Below, one piece after another: positions 1 to 47,019 of a DNA stretch of 64,000 bases. Under the pieces are notes generated by a model. The model did not search any database. It was not told where the DNA came from and saw only the letters and a program-made list of their open reading frames with translations. Within the stretch, counting starts at the first letter, position 1. The number at the start of each line of letters is the position of its first letter. The DNA comes from Diphasiastrum complanatum (taxonomy: Eukaryota; Streptophyta; Lycopodiopsida; Lycopodiales; Lycopodiaceae), in NCBI GenBank assembly GCA_029204225.1, contig CM055106.1:38703827-38767826 (forward strand), in the 5' to 3' direction. The position numbers and the translations under genes were made by a program.

Positions 1-644
1 AACAAAATTTGAAAAACAACATTTTAATTGTTTTTTTAAGATCTTCATGACAAACATTATGTACTAGATATCTTTCACGAGGAGGTTGTCTGTCAATGAT
101 AGCACAGTTTGGGCCGTGGAGACGGCAAAACATGCTGCAAGACGATAGCTAGTCATTGGATGAAGCATACGTGACGTGTAGCAGTTGCAAATGGATTGTT
201 GAGATAAAACTTTTATGTGGGACTTGTGTGTAATCAGGCTCTTCATGACCATCCACAAGATGTGAGATGCATAAGTTTTACCTTCACAAAATGGTGTGTA
301 TAATAGTGGGTGTTTGTTTCCTAAAAAGATAATAGCCTTGCTTTTTATATCCTTACAATACCATTTTGTTATACTGACACAATCAGGCAAACTTGTCATT
401 ACAATTGAACTGTACAGAGAGCGGAGCTGCAGTATTACGTGTCTGTTAGTTTTTTTGCACAGGATGGTAGAAGACCTTCTAAAAAGTCGATGTGCACATG
501 AAGACTTACAAATGTTATGATTTGCTGCTATAAAGGGAGTTTGAGAGCAGAGAAAGTACGTCTTAACATTGAAACTGAATAATTGTCTGTCTACTTCAGC
601 GAGAAAGGTTCAAGCAAGAAGAGTCTCGCTTAGTTGAGGTCACC
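1..644 (+). other. 5' flank and probable leader of PYRR
   Basis: No protein family is recognisable in this stretch on either strand; the open frames are short and of low quality. The last 100 bases are purine-rich and lead into the start codon at 645, so they probably include the 5' untranslated leader. I see no clear TATA box at a convincing distance. Confidence 0.4.
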
Positions 645-35010
<34,366 letters not shown>

Positions 35011-35224
35011 ATGCCTAAAGATTTTAAAATTATTGCATGAAGTTATAATGCCTTTGAATTTTCAATTAAACATTTGCGATCGTTGACAAATTGCTTTTGT
35101 AATTCAGATGAATTCTTTGAATATTTGTTCTAATGAATATTATGATTCTGATCGATACTACTTGTAACATACTAAGCTCTATTTGTTTTTCATCCAAAAT
35201 TAATCTTGTAACTTTGAAAGTACT

Positions 35225-35260
<36 letters not shown>
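35225..35260. repeat. (TG)n/(CG)n microsatellite in PYRR 3' region
   Basis: Alternating purine-pyrimidine run (TG, a short CG insert, TG) about 215 bp past the PYRR stop. It could adopt Z-DNA and is complementary to the (CA)n run upstream of exon 9. Confidence 0.93.
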
Positions 35261-35261
<1 letters not shown>

Positions 35262-37170
35262 TTCCAACCTTGGGAATGTGATTTGTTTGAGCTAGGATAA
35301 TTTTCAAACTTATCGTACTTTGTACGAACCCTTATGGCATCCTATAAATTGTCTATGGCCGTAGGCTCCGAGAATTTGGACATTTTACTAATGGATAGAA
35401 GATATCTCATTTCAAGAACTAGGATGTTGGATAAAGATGATGTGTTTTGCCCACCCAATAATTCACAAAACAACTCATGCCCTCAAGAAGTTTATTTGAA
35501 CTATGTCACATTTCAAGAACATCATATCCTAAAGTGACCTCCGCCCTTGTCATAAAACCTTTTCAAATTTCATGGTAAAGGTATAATTTCCTGGTTGCAA
35601 TGAGCCACGTCCAAGATGTCATCATTCATTGTGCCTAATAAACAAACAAGTCCATGCTCTTAACTTTTTGTAGAAAGTAGCAGCGTCCAATTTATGATTG
35701 AACTATTTAGTACATTTCTATCATTTGAGAATGCTATTTGACTGGGGTTATCTCTCAAAAGTATCATTCTCTAGACAACAAGAAGCATAGTAGTTTGTAG
35801 TACATGTACAATGTGTGAAAGGGGTACATGGGTGTGTATTCAAGATTGCATGTGCTTGTGCACACGCAAGTTCAGAATTACCATTGTGGTTAATTAGTGG
35901 CTTGGGTATTTTACCAAAATGGAGCTTCAATCTAATTGTGTGCACGACTTGGGCCTGTGTTCCATGATTTCATTTAGTAGTGTTTGAAGACCTTTATTAG
36001 TATTCGAGTACATAATGCTATTTTATTTATCTAACAGTGGACAACGAATGTTATGGCTTGGGCTTTGACTACTCAACAATATTGGACATTCTACTTTACT
36101 ATAAGACATTTGTCTAAGTGACAAAGACTTGAGGTAGTAGGTTGCTCTAGTAGCCTGTAAAAGAAAAACTTAGTGGGCCCCAATAGCCTACAAGAAATAG
36201 ATCGATGATTGATAGATTAGGCAAGTTAGCATGGAACATTGTAGATTACAATCTTAGCTAACATACATTAATTTTAAATGTGTTGGATTGATCTCATTGG
36301 TGTTCATGATTCAATATTAGATTGTCAATGTTCTTCATTGATCCGTTGAACAAATAGACATTATATTGCCATTTTTTTATTGCATAGTGTTGAATTTCTC
36401 CCATAGTGCTTAGACCCTTTTTCATAATGGTGTCAAAAATCATGAAGGAAACTTTTAGGTTTTTGGGACAAAAAATTTCAATTTCTATTTTCGACTATAA
36501 CTTTATCAAGAGTGGTCATGATTTGTCAATTTCATTGAGCATCTTTCATCAATTGTTGTACGAAAATGATCAACAAATCAAGCGTTTTTAGAAGTCTTAA
36601 TTTTTTATTTTGCTTGGGTACACCATCTCGTTAGTAGTTTTTGGCAACTAGCAACGCAATTTTATCCTGCCAGCATAGGATAGGAGGACGCAAAAATAAA
36701 AGTGACCAAATTACGATGTTAATAAATTTGAATAACATGTGTAGAGAGCACAACAAAATAATGGCGGAAGTTGACAGAATGATATTTTGAAGTTTTCTCA
36801 TATGCAAGACCATCGTTTAAGTTGCTCTTGCACATGCCTATGTAAGTTGGTGGTTTGTCCAATGTAGACCATCTTGTCGACACGTGATGCTATTTTGTAT
36901 AGTGTGATGTGCTCGTTCGCGCCCTTTTCCGAGGGGGGAGAGGTGAGGGGTCTTGCAGAAAAATGCCATTTCGATTATGAAGCATTGCATGGTGGATAAA
37001 GATTCGTGTTGAATCAAAGAACATAGATTGCAGGTGCGCATGCATACCTCTATGCTGGAAGGCGGTGGTTGAGTTGTTTGTTGCAAAATTTGGAGATCCA
37101 TGGGTTGCTATTTGTCAGTATGCAATGGATATTTAGATGCCAAGAAGTTGCATGTATGACATAATGTAAT
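35261..37170. other. Intergenic sequence after PYRR
   Basis: AT-rich with only short open frames (35334-35537, 36406-36591 and others). None matches a family I know and none shows a start context or splice pattern that I trust. Confidence 0.4.
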
Positions 37171-37189
37171 TTAGAGTCACTGAAAATGA

Positions 37190-37790
37190 CAAACCTGTGA
37201 ATCAGTCGTTGCAATGTTTGGTGTGTCAGGGATCTCTCTCTCAAGAATTTTCAACGCATAATCAATGGAGATTGGGACATCCGTGAGGCGCACGCCTGTT
37301 TCTGATATGTGTCCAAGCTGCCTTCCAAGATCACTGCTAATTGCATTCAATTCCGTGCGGGTCATCCCTCTCCAGCTAGAAATTGCAATATTATACCTAA
37401 AGTACAAGTTGCGGATTACATAGTATTTGTTGTTAGAGTGAGCTTCGAAATGTTGAATAGCAGCTCGGTTTGTTTGTATTGAGGCTGGAATTGGAATCGC
37501 AAACAACTTGTAAAAATGCTTTAGAAATCCTGGAAACACAACATACAAACCATGCAGTTTTTATAAGTTGAAAATGTCAATGATGAAAAAAAATGAAAAA
37601 AAAAAACACAAAATCGAAACAATATTGTACCTTCTATAGGATCTCCATGATGTTGATGCACATAAGCTTCTCTAGCATGTTTCTGCGTTGTAATCCAAAA
37701 GGAACATTTGTCGTGTGGAGGGATAAATATGCACCTCGTCAAGTTGGTCCGAAGCCACACGTAATGACGTTGTTGTTTCCTCTTTTAGTT
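37190..37790 (-). pseudogene. Unidentified two-exon open segment beside the Helitron
   Basis: On the minus strand, a block ending in QKHAREAYVHQHHGDPIE (about 37790 to 37630) can splice to a second block starting at about 37531 after TTTCCAG. The second block stays open for over 110 codons, including PIPASIQTNRAAIQHFEAHS, WRGMTRTELNAISSDLG and VPISIDYALKILEREIPDTP, and has a GTTTGT-type donor near 37190. The composition looks like real protein, unlike most frames here. I do not recognise the family. It lies just 3' of the Helitron helicase on the same strand, so it may be a captured host gene piece, a Helitron accessory domain or part of a neighbouring gene. Confidence 0.4.
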
Positions 37791-38356
37791 TGCGAAACAA
37801 CTATCAAAGAATTCGAGAATATATATTGTTACGACATACTAGAATGCAAAAAGCTACGGATAAATATTTTGGGACATTGCATTACATGAAAGAACAAAAA
37901 GAAATGGTGTACCTCTTTTGCCTCCGTAATCTCATGTGCTGCCATGTTGATGATTTGTTTTCAAATAGAAGGAAAAATGGCAAAACATGTGCTTTACATA
38001 TGGAACACGGAAAATAGTGCACGCACTTGATTTTATTCCACGAATGGCAGGAAAGTGAAGTTGTATTGGTAGAGGTAATTTACATTGACAAAATGTTCTG
38101 TTCAGTTAGAATAGGTGATATTGGATCGAAATCATCAGGAGTCAATTTACGTGTGATGAATATGTGTTCTCGTTTGGTGACTCAAGGCAACATCACATAG
38201 GTTAAGCCTGGAGAAAATGTTTTTTGAATGTCAAGAATGGCAGTGTCATGGATCGTTGTGCCTTGGGATTTATGGGCTGTGATTTATTTGCAAGAGTTGG
38301 TCTTGTAGAACAATTTGTGTGTTCAGCTTATTGTCGATTTCTTGTGATGTTGGTTT

Positions 38357-41300
38357 TCAAAATCTTATTGTGTTAAAAAATGACAAATACAAGATGTCAG
38401 ATGATTGTCTAATTGAGTAACTCAAATGCATTTGAATGGCCATTTTCCAATATATAGATGTTGAAATGTGACATATGGAGCATAGATTTTCTGTTTGATG
38501 TTTGCATATTGCAGGCAATTGTGCGTGATCACTAACTAATAATAAAATATAATTATTAAAAGGCACATTGCATGCATTGGATTTTATTTGGGTTATTTGA
38601 AGCACAACAAGATGTAGGGTCTGTGCGGTCATCATGGACATCACATCAATAACAATAAAGTCAGCGGCAAGTATTTTTCTGAAACGTATGTCAGTTGGCA
38701 TTAAATCTCGTATATATAAGCCATTGATAGGGATGGAAAACATGTTGTGCATTGTTGTTGCACGTTTGCTAAGTCTTGACGCAGCGGCACCAGTAGTAGC
38801 ACAAAGTAGCACAGATCTATTCGCTTTCTCAAGCGAGTATGCTAGATATTTTACCAAATGCGTTTTCCCACTGCTAGGCGTACGTGAAAGCACAAAAATA
38901 CTCGAAGTTTCTGACATCAAAAGTGAATAGATATTTTTCTATCAATTGTCAATGAGGTGTGACCAAAAGATTCAAACTCGTGTAAAACACCCAATGCATC
39001 TTTGGTATCTTTCGCCAAAGGTGTCACATTGGCATCTGCTTGTTCAGATACAACTTGAAATAGTGGGTCATGGCAAAATGATTTGTGTTGTAGTAGAATG
39101 TTCATGATCTGTTGTCGTTGTTCATCTTGAAGCATCTGTTTGTTTGTATAATCCTGAACATGGTATTCAATATCTCTTTCGTTTCAAATGATATCACGTA
39201 GTATGCATTTTGTGTAATATGAGCCATTTGTGTTGACAAAGCTCAAGAGCTCTCTTTCTTTTCGAAACTTGCATCTTTCTAACAATATTTTAAAAACAAA
39301 TCCTTCAGTTTGATGTGCTGGATGATAATTTGTGAATCTGACTATTCTTTTGTTCTTGTATAGATAGTATCCTAGCTGATCAATATATAGTTCTTTTTCA
39401 AGAGATCTTCTCTTTTTAGTCACAATGAATTGACGCCAATAGTTACAAAAAGTAATCGTTTCGAGCACTTCAGGCCTATACGTGTAGATATCGATCGGAT
39501 GTAGTAGGATTGTGTTGTTAAAACTAACAAATTTGCGACGCAATTCTTGTGGAGAGCTGTCAATGTATCGGGTTGCTTCGCTTCTCTTGATGATAGGGAT
39601 TTGCAAACACATGAAACTAATTTCTAGTAATGATATTGGTTTTGTCAAAACATAACTAGATATCAATTCCAACACGTTTTCGTCTGAATGGTTCAATCCT
39701 ATTTTTTTGGCATCAGGTGCATTCAGATTCAGTGGCCCTATGGGTTCTGATTTCATGGCATGTTTTAAAACATAGTATGACCAACCCGTGTTTGTGATTC
39801 GTTGTAGATTCATGTGTGCTTGCCATAGCAGAAGCACTGTTGGATGGTAGGGCACCACATTCCAATCTTCATACCTTGGTCGAAAATATTTCCATCGTTT
39901 GGTTTTCGTGTCTAGCTCAGTGCAAGATAGACATGTTTCGAATGGGAATCCATATCTACAAAACCTTGCATTTTTGGGGCTAGTTTTCACTGTGCACGTG
40001 GATCGACAGTGGTGTATTTGTTTTCGCACAACAAGTTCGTAGAGCTGTTTTTGAGCTAGGTCCAACGGAATTTCAAATTTTGTGTTGACCAAATTGTATT
40101 TGGTAGGAATAAATGTGCTGATTTCATTTCCAATTCTTGTCACATCTTTTTTTTTTTATCCATAACATGACATGCGCATGTACAGAGCCGCGGTTGTGGA
40201 ATTTGTAGCGTAGCATGTAATGTTTGACATGGCCCAGAATCGATTTTTTGAAAAGAATGAAATTTTTCATGAACAAGTCCAGTTTCTTAATGAAAAGCAA
40301 TGAACATTCAACTAGGCAATTTCTCCAATCAAAATTGTTGTTATATTTTCTTACAAGTGCTTCTATTTTTGCAATTTTTGCCCATCACATCCAATAGTTT
40401 CATCGCTTGTCAAGGTTAGAAAGAAATCTGGCAAACCCCAATATGTCACCATTGCTAGCAAATCTTTGAAATTTCGTCTATACCATGATGGTGTTCCAGG
40501 GATTTCACGTGGTAAAGTGAGTTTCAAAATTCTCGAAAATTTGTTCTTCATTTGCGTCGGGATGTTTTGTGAGAAAATCAATTATGTCATTTTGCAACAC
40601 AATAGATGGCACTTTTGTTGTGATCAAAATTGCTTGTCTAATTTGGTACATGACAAGCAAATATGGAGGGCATAATGTGAATGGTGAGAATAGAGTGGCA
40701 ACTCTCATTTTTATGTAATCTAGGTAACGTATTTTGCCATCATAATATCCATGCCCAAATGGAAACAAGAATGGAAATATTGCACTTTCTAAAGTGATAA
40801 ATAATTTTCTTCAGTTATTATTGGCAAGCCGGATATGTTAGTTTTGAATATCGAAGTCTCATTTCTTCCATGCACTGAATTCCTTAATTGTAAATTTGAA
40901 TATGTATATATGTCATTTTTTTGAATATCATGTGTTTTGCTACAAGGTGTTATGTCCTTTAGCAATATATATACTCGTTCGAATGGATCACTTTGCATGT
41001 TTCAAAATCTATCCATTTATGTGTCCAACATTTTTTTGACCGATGCTAGTGATACAAATGGCAAGCTTCGAGTCTAAGAGCAATATTCATATACACTAAA
41101 AAACATTTGCAATATTGGATTATGCAAAACATTGTGCTCTAAAATGTTTTCTATCTCTTCTATGTCATGAACCTTATCGTTTCTGTCCAAATTGCAAGCG
41201 ATTAGACTATCAAACAATGGTATCTTTTCAATGCGCCCTACCACAAACGAGTTAACACGCCACGTGACATCTATTGAAACAACTAAGACCGACAACAATT

Positions 41301-41760
41301 ATAGGTTCGATACATGTATTTTCAGAATGGATTATATATATGCAGGAGAGAAGAAAACTATGTATTTTATTCTATCTGGATAAGCCTTACATAAAAGACA
41401 GGTATGCCAACTCATTTGTTTATCATCTGCATATGTATACTCCCACATAAATGTGTTGGCTATTGCATATGGTGGCATAGCTCAACCCATATTCTTAGCT
41501 TTCATGTCTTTTGTCTAGTTGGAAAATGTGACATTTCCGCAGATCAAACAACATTTAATTAGACCAAAGATTTCATTGCAAATATTTTTCCACAGAATTT
41601 GAAATCCAGTCATGTTGAACCACCCATCATAGTAAGGAGTGAATGTTTTCCATGACTTTTTCTTTGGCTACTCTGCGTCTTTCAGTTAATGTTTGTCTTG
41701 ATCGCATGTACTGTGGTTGGTTTTGCATGGTCTCTAATAGATTTAGTATGGGAGATGCAA
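38357..41760 (-). pseudogene. Helitron RepHel (HUH endonuclease and PIF1 helicase), disrupted
   Basis: Minus-strand landmarks: CCLICGNVTF near 41540; FPFGHGYYDGKIRYLDY near 40760; GLPDFFLTLTSDET near 40420; IEALVRKYNNNFDW near 40350; RGSVHAHVMLW near 40180, which is the HUH metal-binding motif; CRYGFPF near 39960; PYHPTVLLLWQAHMNLQ near 39850; SYYVLKHAMKSEP near 39770, which holds the candidate catalytic tyrosines. In the helicase, Walker A reads RTPSSGKTH and Walker B reads FIVIDVMSMM, where families have DEMSMM, so the catalytic Glu is lost. Several frame breaks (near 40500, 40360, 39150, 38930) separate the pieces. RepHel nicks, unwinds and copies the element; this copy is inactive. Confidence 0.8.
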
Positions 41761-41880
41761 AGGTGAATCAAAAAATTTGGGCTTCTGTTCAAGAATTTGA
41801 AATTTTCAATTTGCTAGTTGCTATCTTTTGCTTTCTGCCAAAGTATGATATGATGAGTTTTGCTTCGCACTGATTGGAAT
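38357..41880 (-). mobile_element. Helitron rolling-circle transposon, decayed (ends not defined)
   Basis: Read right to left on the minus strand: a Cys-rich N-terminal region (about 41700-41390), the Helitron_like_N region (about 41000-40360), the HUH nuclease (near 40175), the tyrosine segment (near 39770) and a PIF1-type helicase (38920-38357). The order matches Helitron RepHel. Terminal TC and hairpin-CTRR ends were not found, so the limits are those of recognisable coding sequence. Confidence 0.8.
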
Positions 41881-44029
41881 TATCGTGCATTTGACAATAA
41901 CATGAAACAATTATCATGTGTTAGCCAATGTCTAAAAACATACAAAAAAATAGCAAACCTATTTACAAAGAAAATACAATAGTTTATGAGCTACCAAATT
42001 GAAAAATTATTGATTATAAAACAATGATTATACAATACATCTATTAGCATCAATTTAATAAAGCAACTTCTATAACATCGCATTTTCCAATACTATTAGC
42101 ATTTGTTAGAAAAAATTAGTAGCCAAAGTGCTATTTTTGTAATCAACTACAATATGGTGGAACGAGAGGCGATGATTTTCTTATGAAGATTATAAATTGC
42201 GTGATCCATGGGTCTCTCAAACCTATGATGATATATGACATTTGAACTGGCTAATTGGCTAATTGGCTTGAAAATGACTGTTTTTAAAAATATAAAACAA
42301 AAAGGCATTGGTTGAGCTAACGTTGACCAAGCTTTGTACAATATTTGACATCTTTCGATAGTGTTAGCAATTGTTAAGAAAAGTCAGTTGTTAGAGAGCC
42401 ATCTTTTTGATCAAGTATAAGATGGCAAAAGAAGAGGTGGCGATTTTCCTCTCAAATTTATAAACTAGGAGATTCGCCTTTCTCCCAAACGATAATGAAA
42501 TATGAGGAATGAAATTGCAAATGCGAATTGCCAAATGCCATGAAAAATTTCTGTACAAAGCTCGTGTAATGTGCACTTTACCAATGGTTTTTTATTCGTT
42601 ATTTTTGGAAACAACCATTCTTACACAGGCATAGTAACTCAACATATTTATGTGATCTATGTATGTGGAGTGATGCATTGGCAAGCCAAATAAGGATGAG
42701 ATTGCATAAAGTATATGTCAAACATGAAAAGACAAAGTTGCAAGTCAACATTTTATAACCTTCAGGCTTGCTTTGGAAGCAACCTCTATTATCTCGTCTG
42801 TGTGTTCATTCTTATCTCTTATGTGCTTTCATTGAAGCATTGTATTCATTAATTGCTATGCAAAGACTTGATTTCATGCCAAACAGTCTTACACTACAAG
42901 AAGGGAGCGAATCCTATAGAAGTAATTAATTTCATGCCAAAACAATAGTAAAGTGCAAGAATACAGCTTGTGAAAAACATGTTATCAAAAAACATCAAGT
43001 GACCTGTAAAAACACATGTGAATTTCTGTTTTCTGCTAAAATTGCTAGCTCATGAAAGCAAAAGGCCACATAAAAAGCAACGCGGTTGCTATAGAATTCT
43101 CATTCAATGATTGGTTGCCTCACAATTCTAATTGCAAAGATACAACATGAAGTGGAATCAATACAACTAGTTTATTAGAATCTTTCACAAATATGTTGTT
43201 TAAAAACAAAGGTGTATTTTCCTCCTGAAAACCCATACCTTCAAAACACAGAAAGCAACACAATCAATCAAATTGCAAAACATCATGATTTGGCAATTTC
43301 ATACGCTATTGGAAAATTATTTTTAACTAAGGTCAAAAAAAACAAAAGCATGGAAAGAAACTCAACAGTCTTTTGCTATGTACGCAGGGCATTTACAGTA
43401 TCAAATTGATTGCGTGTTGCTTGCTTAGAATATAAGTATTTGCAGAAAAATTGTTAATCAAATGAGGACAAGGTGTGGCAAGACGATTGGACCATACAGT
43501 ATTTTTAGATGTTTAGGGTCATAGGTTGAACGTGAAGTGGAATAAATAGAAGACTTGTTAGCAGCCCGCTTTCATATACCTGATGCCATAGATAGCAGAA
43601 ACCATCTGAGACATTCCTAATTAGATCATCAAGCACCCAACAACAAGTGCAAGTTAGAAGTTTTGACATCCACACAAATTAGATTGCATAGAGTCATTCA
43701 AAGATTACAACTAAATCAGCCAGTAGACTCGCGTGAATTTACTTAGTACCATAAGCGAGGCAGCACAGCTCTGGCAGACAATGGAAATCGCTAACTCGAC
43801 AGTGGGGTAGGCCGCTAACCTCCAGAGCCTCCTTGACGTCCATTGACATACACAAATGCCTCACAACAACAGAATGACATAATTGGAGCATAGTAGCATT
43901 TCAGGATTCACAAGTGCAATAAGTGGATTAAGGATTAACATTGTGCCTCCACAATGTGTATTGTGTTGTGTATCAGCAATTCTAGCCAGGTGCAAAAAAA
44001 AGATATACGAAATCCAAAACAGATGAAAT
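41881..44029. other. AT-rich intergenic sequence
   Basis: I see no protein family here. The stretch 43720-43850 is more GC-rich than its surroundings and may be an old gene or repeat fragment, but it is not identifiable. Confidence 0.4.
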
Positions 44030-44239
44030 ATGAACTGCAAACAGAATATAGATTATGTTTTTAAAATAGTCTTGATAGGAGAGTCAACTGTTGGAAACTC
44101 TCAGTTACTTTCTCGCTTCACTCGGAACGAATTCAGCTTGGAATCCAAATCTACCATTGGCGTTGAGTTCCAGACACGTACTATTGCCATGGATCACAAA
44201 ACCATGAAGGCTCAGATCTGGGACATGGCCGCAATATGA
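44030..44239 (+). pseudogene. Rab GTPase fragment (Rab11/RABA-like)
   Basis: The frame gives [20 protein letters not shown], then [20 protein letters not shown] and KAQIWDMAA: the Rab11/RABA N-terminal third. It includes the P-loop, the switch I effector region (STIGVEF) and the start of the WDTAGQ motif. The P-loop is GESTVGNS where functional Rabs have GDSGVGKS, so the nucleotide-binding Lys is Asn. The frame stops inside the WDTAG motif, and the rest of the protein is not found downstream. This is a dead fragment, perhaps a processed copy or a captured exon. Rabs of this group direct trans-Golgi and recycling-endosome traffic. Confidence 0.85.
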
Positions 44240-44421
44240 CGCCTGCAGCTAGTTCTATGCACGTTTCAAAAGTCATACATGTAGGCGAGAGAAATCTGGA
44301 TCTGATGATTTCGAGCTCCACGCTCCTTTTCTATGCCTGATACTGTGCCCATTGTGTCCCAATCGTCGAGTAGATGCTCGTAGATTGCTTACATACCTCG
44401 ATACGGACATGCATAAAAAAA

Positions 44422-46680
44422 TTTACAACATTTTCTCGCCTCTAGCGCGCACGTGCAAAGACCAAAAAATTTGTCGCATATCATGTAGCAAACAAGCTGC
44501 CTTCTGGAAATGGGTGAAGGTCATTAAAATATTTGTGATTCACATATCATGCTAGTGGTGCTCTTAACATAGCTGTTAACTTCATTTAGCTTCCTCAAAA
44601 TATCAGGCTAACAATCTTCGGTACCAACTATCACAATACTATAATATTTGTGAAATAGTATTTTGCTTTAACATTCCAAGGAGCTTTCATTGCCTTAGTA
44701 CTATTAAGACCACATTGAGATGCTCTTCATACTCCACACTACAAATAGATATGCCATCTACATTGTCACAAACCTGTCCAATCTTTCCAAGTATAGTTTC
44801 AAAGACTCACAAATCAAATGTTTTTGAATTGGTTGGAGTTAACAAAAAAAAAATTGAATTGATTAAAATGCATTCGGAGGTGGCATAGTATCCATTAATT
44901 ACCAATGATGGAGGGAACCAACTACTAGATTGTTCAATTAGTCTTGACCCCATGCCCAAGTCTAACGAACAATTTGCACACCAGTATTGCTACGAGAAGC
45001 AAGCTTACCTTATCACGAATTCAACCTTGGACAAAATAGCAAATTTTTTTTACAACATTTTCTCTCCTCTGGCGTGCACATGCAGAGACCAAAAAAAATG
45101 TTGCATATCATGTTGCAAATAAGCTACCTTCTGGAAATGGGTCATTAAAATATTTGTGATTCACTATCACAATGTTATAATATCTGTGAAATAGTATTGC
45201 TTTAATATTTCAAGGAGCATTCCTTGCCTTAGTACTATTAAGACCACAATGAGATGCTCTTCATACTCCACACTACAAATAGATATGCTATCTACATTGT
45301 CACAAACTTGTCCAATCTTTCTAAGTATAGATTCAAAGACTCACAAATCAAATGTTTTTGAATTGGTTGGAGTTAACTCAAAAAAAAATTGATTTGATTA
45401 ACATGCATTCAAGATTTGAATTGAAAAAACTTGTTTTGTTTTTCCTCGAAAATTTGGTCTGTATTATAAAAGCTTTCAAGATTTTATTGGAAAGATTCAA
45501 AAGACTTTGAAGTGATTTTGTCTTCACTTGATCTGAAATTGCAAGAGATTCAAAGCAAAACATTGAATCAAGATTCAAATTGACTTGTAACTACGTTTCC
45601 AAGATTCTGTTGGGATAATGGAGTATTTAGACTTGTCCAAGGCCTAAAGCCATGGATGATGTGTTTCGTTGTTAGGTTTTTGAAAAATGCTACTGTCCCA
45701 TACAACTAGCGCTTATCCCTTGTCCAACTTTAGCTCAACCATGTGTGCATGTATTTTTGAACCTCTTCCCATACCACCAATGTTTGATAAAAGTTAAGGA
45801 TCTGCTTTTTGTGCTCTTTTGGAGGATAAAATTTGGTGTCTTTACTTTGAGGTTGCCTTGGTCAAAGTGTATTTGTGTTCCTCATCATATCGCCCTTCAA
45901 GCTAACACAATGTGGAGGTGGGATAGTATCCATTTACCAATAATGGAGGGAACCAGCTACCAGATGATTCAATTAGTCTTGACCCCATACCCAAGTCTGA
46001 CGAACGACTTGCACACTAGTATGGCTACGAGAAGCAAGCTTACCTGATCACTAAATTCAACCTTTGACAAAATAGCATTTTTTTTTGCTCGTGTCTCACC
46101 CTCAAAACTAACTGGCAAGTTGTGATATTGGGTAAGCCCTACGATGATCAATCTTCAGGCCTAATAGGTCACTGATCAAACCTAGTGATGATCAGTTCAA
46201 TGATTTATCCACAAAAGACTCCAAGCTTAGAATAGAGCTTCCTTTAGAGCTAAAACAATCATAATAATGGTTTCTTGTTGACTACCTTTTCCGAGACGCA
46301 AGTGTGGCAACACTATCTTTATAGTAGCGAGTTTCTAGTGTGCAATGATCACCAGCCTTTCAAGTACTACGAGGAAAATATACTGCATTGAAAAAAAGAA
46401 ATTGCATGCAAGAATATCTTCTCAACAACAAAATGGCCATTGCTCAGTCTTCTAGCATGATTTAAATTTCTATAGAGAGACAACTTTGTGTTTAATCACA
46501 ATCACAACACTAGGCGATAGGTTAAAAATCATTGTAGATTTAAAAAAACCTACCGATTTGATTAACATGCATTCAAGATTCGAATTGAAAAAACTTGTTT
46601 TGTTTTTCCTTGACAATCTGGTCTATATTATAAAAGCTTTCAAGATTTTATTGGAAAGACTCAAAAGACTTCGAAGAACT
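44422..46680. repeat. Mosaic of duplicated blocks (A-B-A'-C-...-B'-...-C')
   Basis: Block A (44422-44876) recurs as A' (about 45048-45408). Block B (44877-45045, AGTCTTGACCCCATGCCCAAG) recurs as B' (about 45911-46083). Block C (about 45409-45498, AACTTGTTTTGTTTTTCC) recurs as C' (about 46569-46680). All are in direct orientation with roughly 5-10% differences. No coding frame is recognisable. Confidence 0.8.
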
Positions 46681-46694
46681 TAGAGCTCCTTGCT

Positions 46695-46866
46695 CAAAGA
46701 GACTAGCCATGTGGCATAATGTGAACCTCAGATGTGCAGTCAATTGATGGTCAAGGATTAGCCATGTGGCATAGTGTGGACCTCATATGTGAAGTCAATC
46801 GATGGTCACGGACTAGGCATGTTGCACATTATGAACCTTCGATGTGCAGTCAATAGATGGTCAGGA
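46695..46866. repeat. 55-bp tandem repeat, three copies
   Basis: The unit runs GACTAGCCATGTGGCATAAT ... GTGCAGTCAATTGATGGTCA, with two further diverged copies head-to-tail. A shorter doublet (TGACGTGCTACTGCGC) follows near 46983-47020. Confidence 0.85.
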
Positions 46867-47019
46867 ATTGTAGATGTTGCAAGAATTGGATATGCAAGGA
46901 GTTAATTTGATGGCGGCGGAGCTATTGACATGCTACTGAACGTGTGGTGTGCAAACCCAATGAACGTTGTTAAAGTCATCTACTGACGTGCTACTGCGCC
47001 ATATTGACGTGCTACTGCG

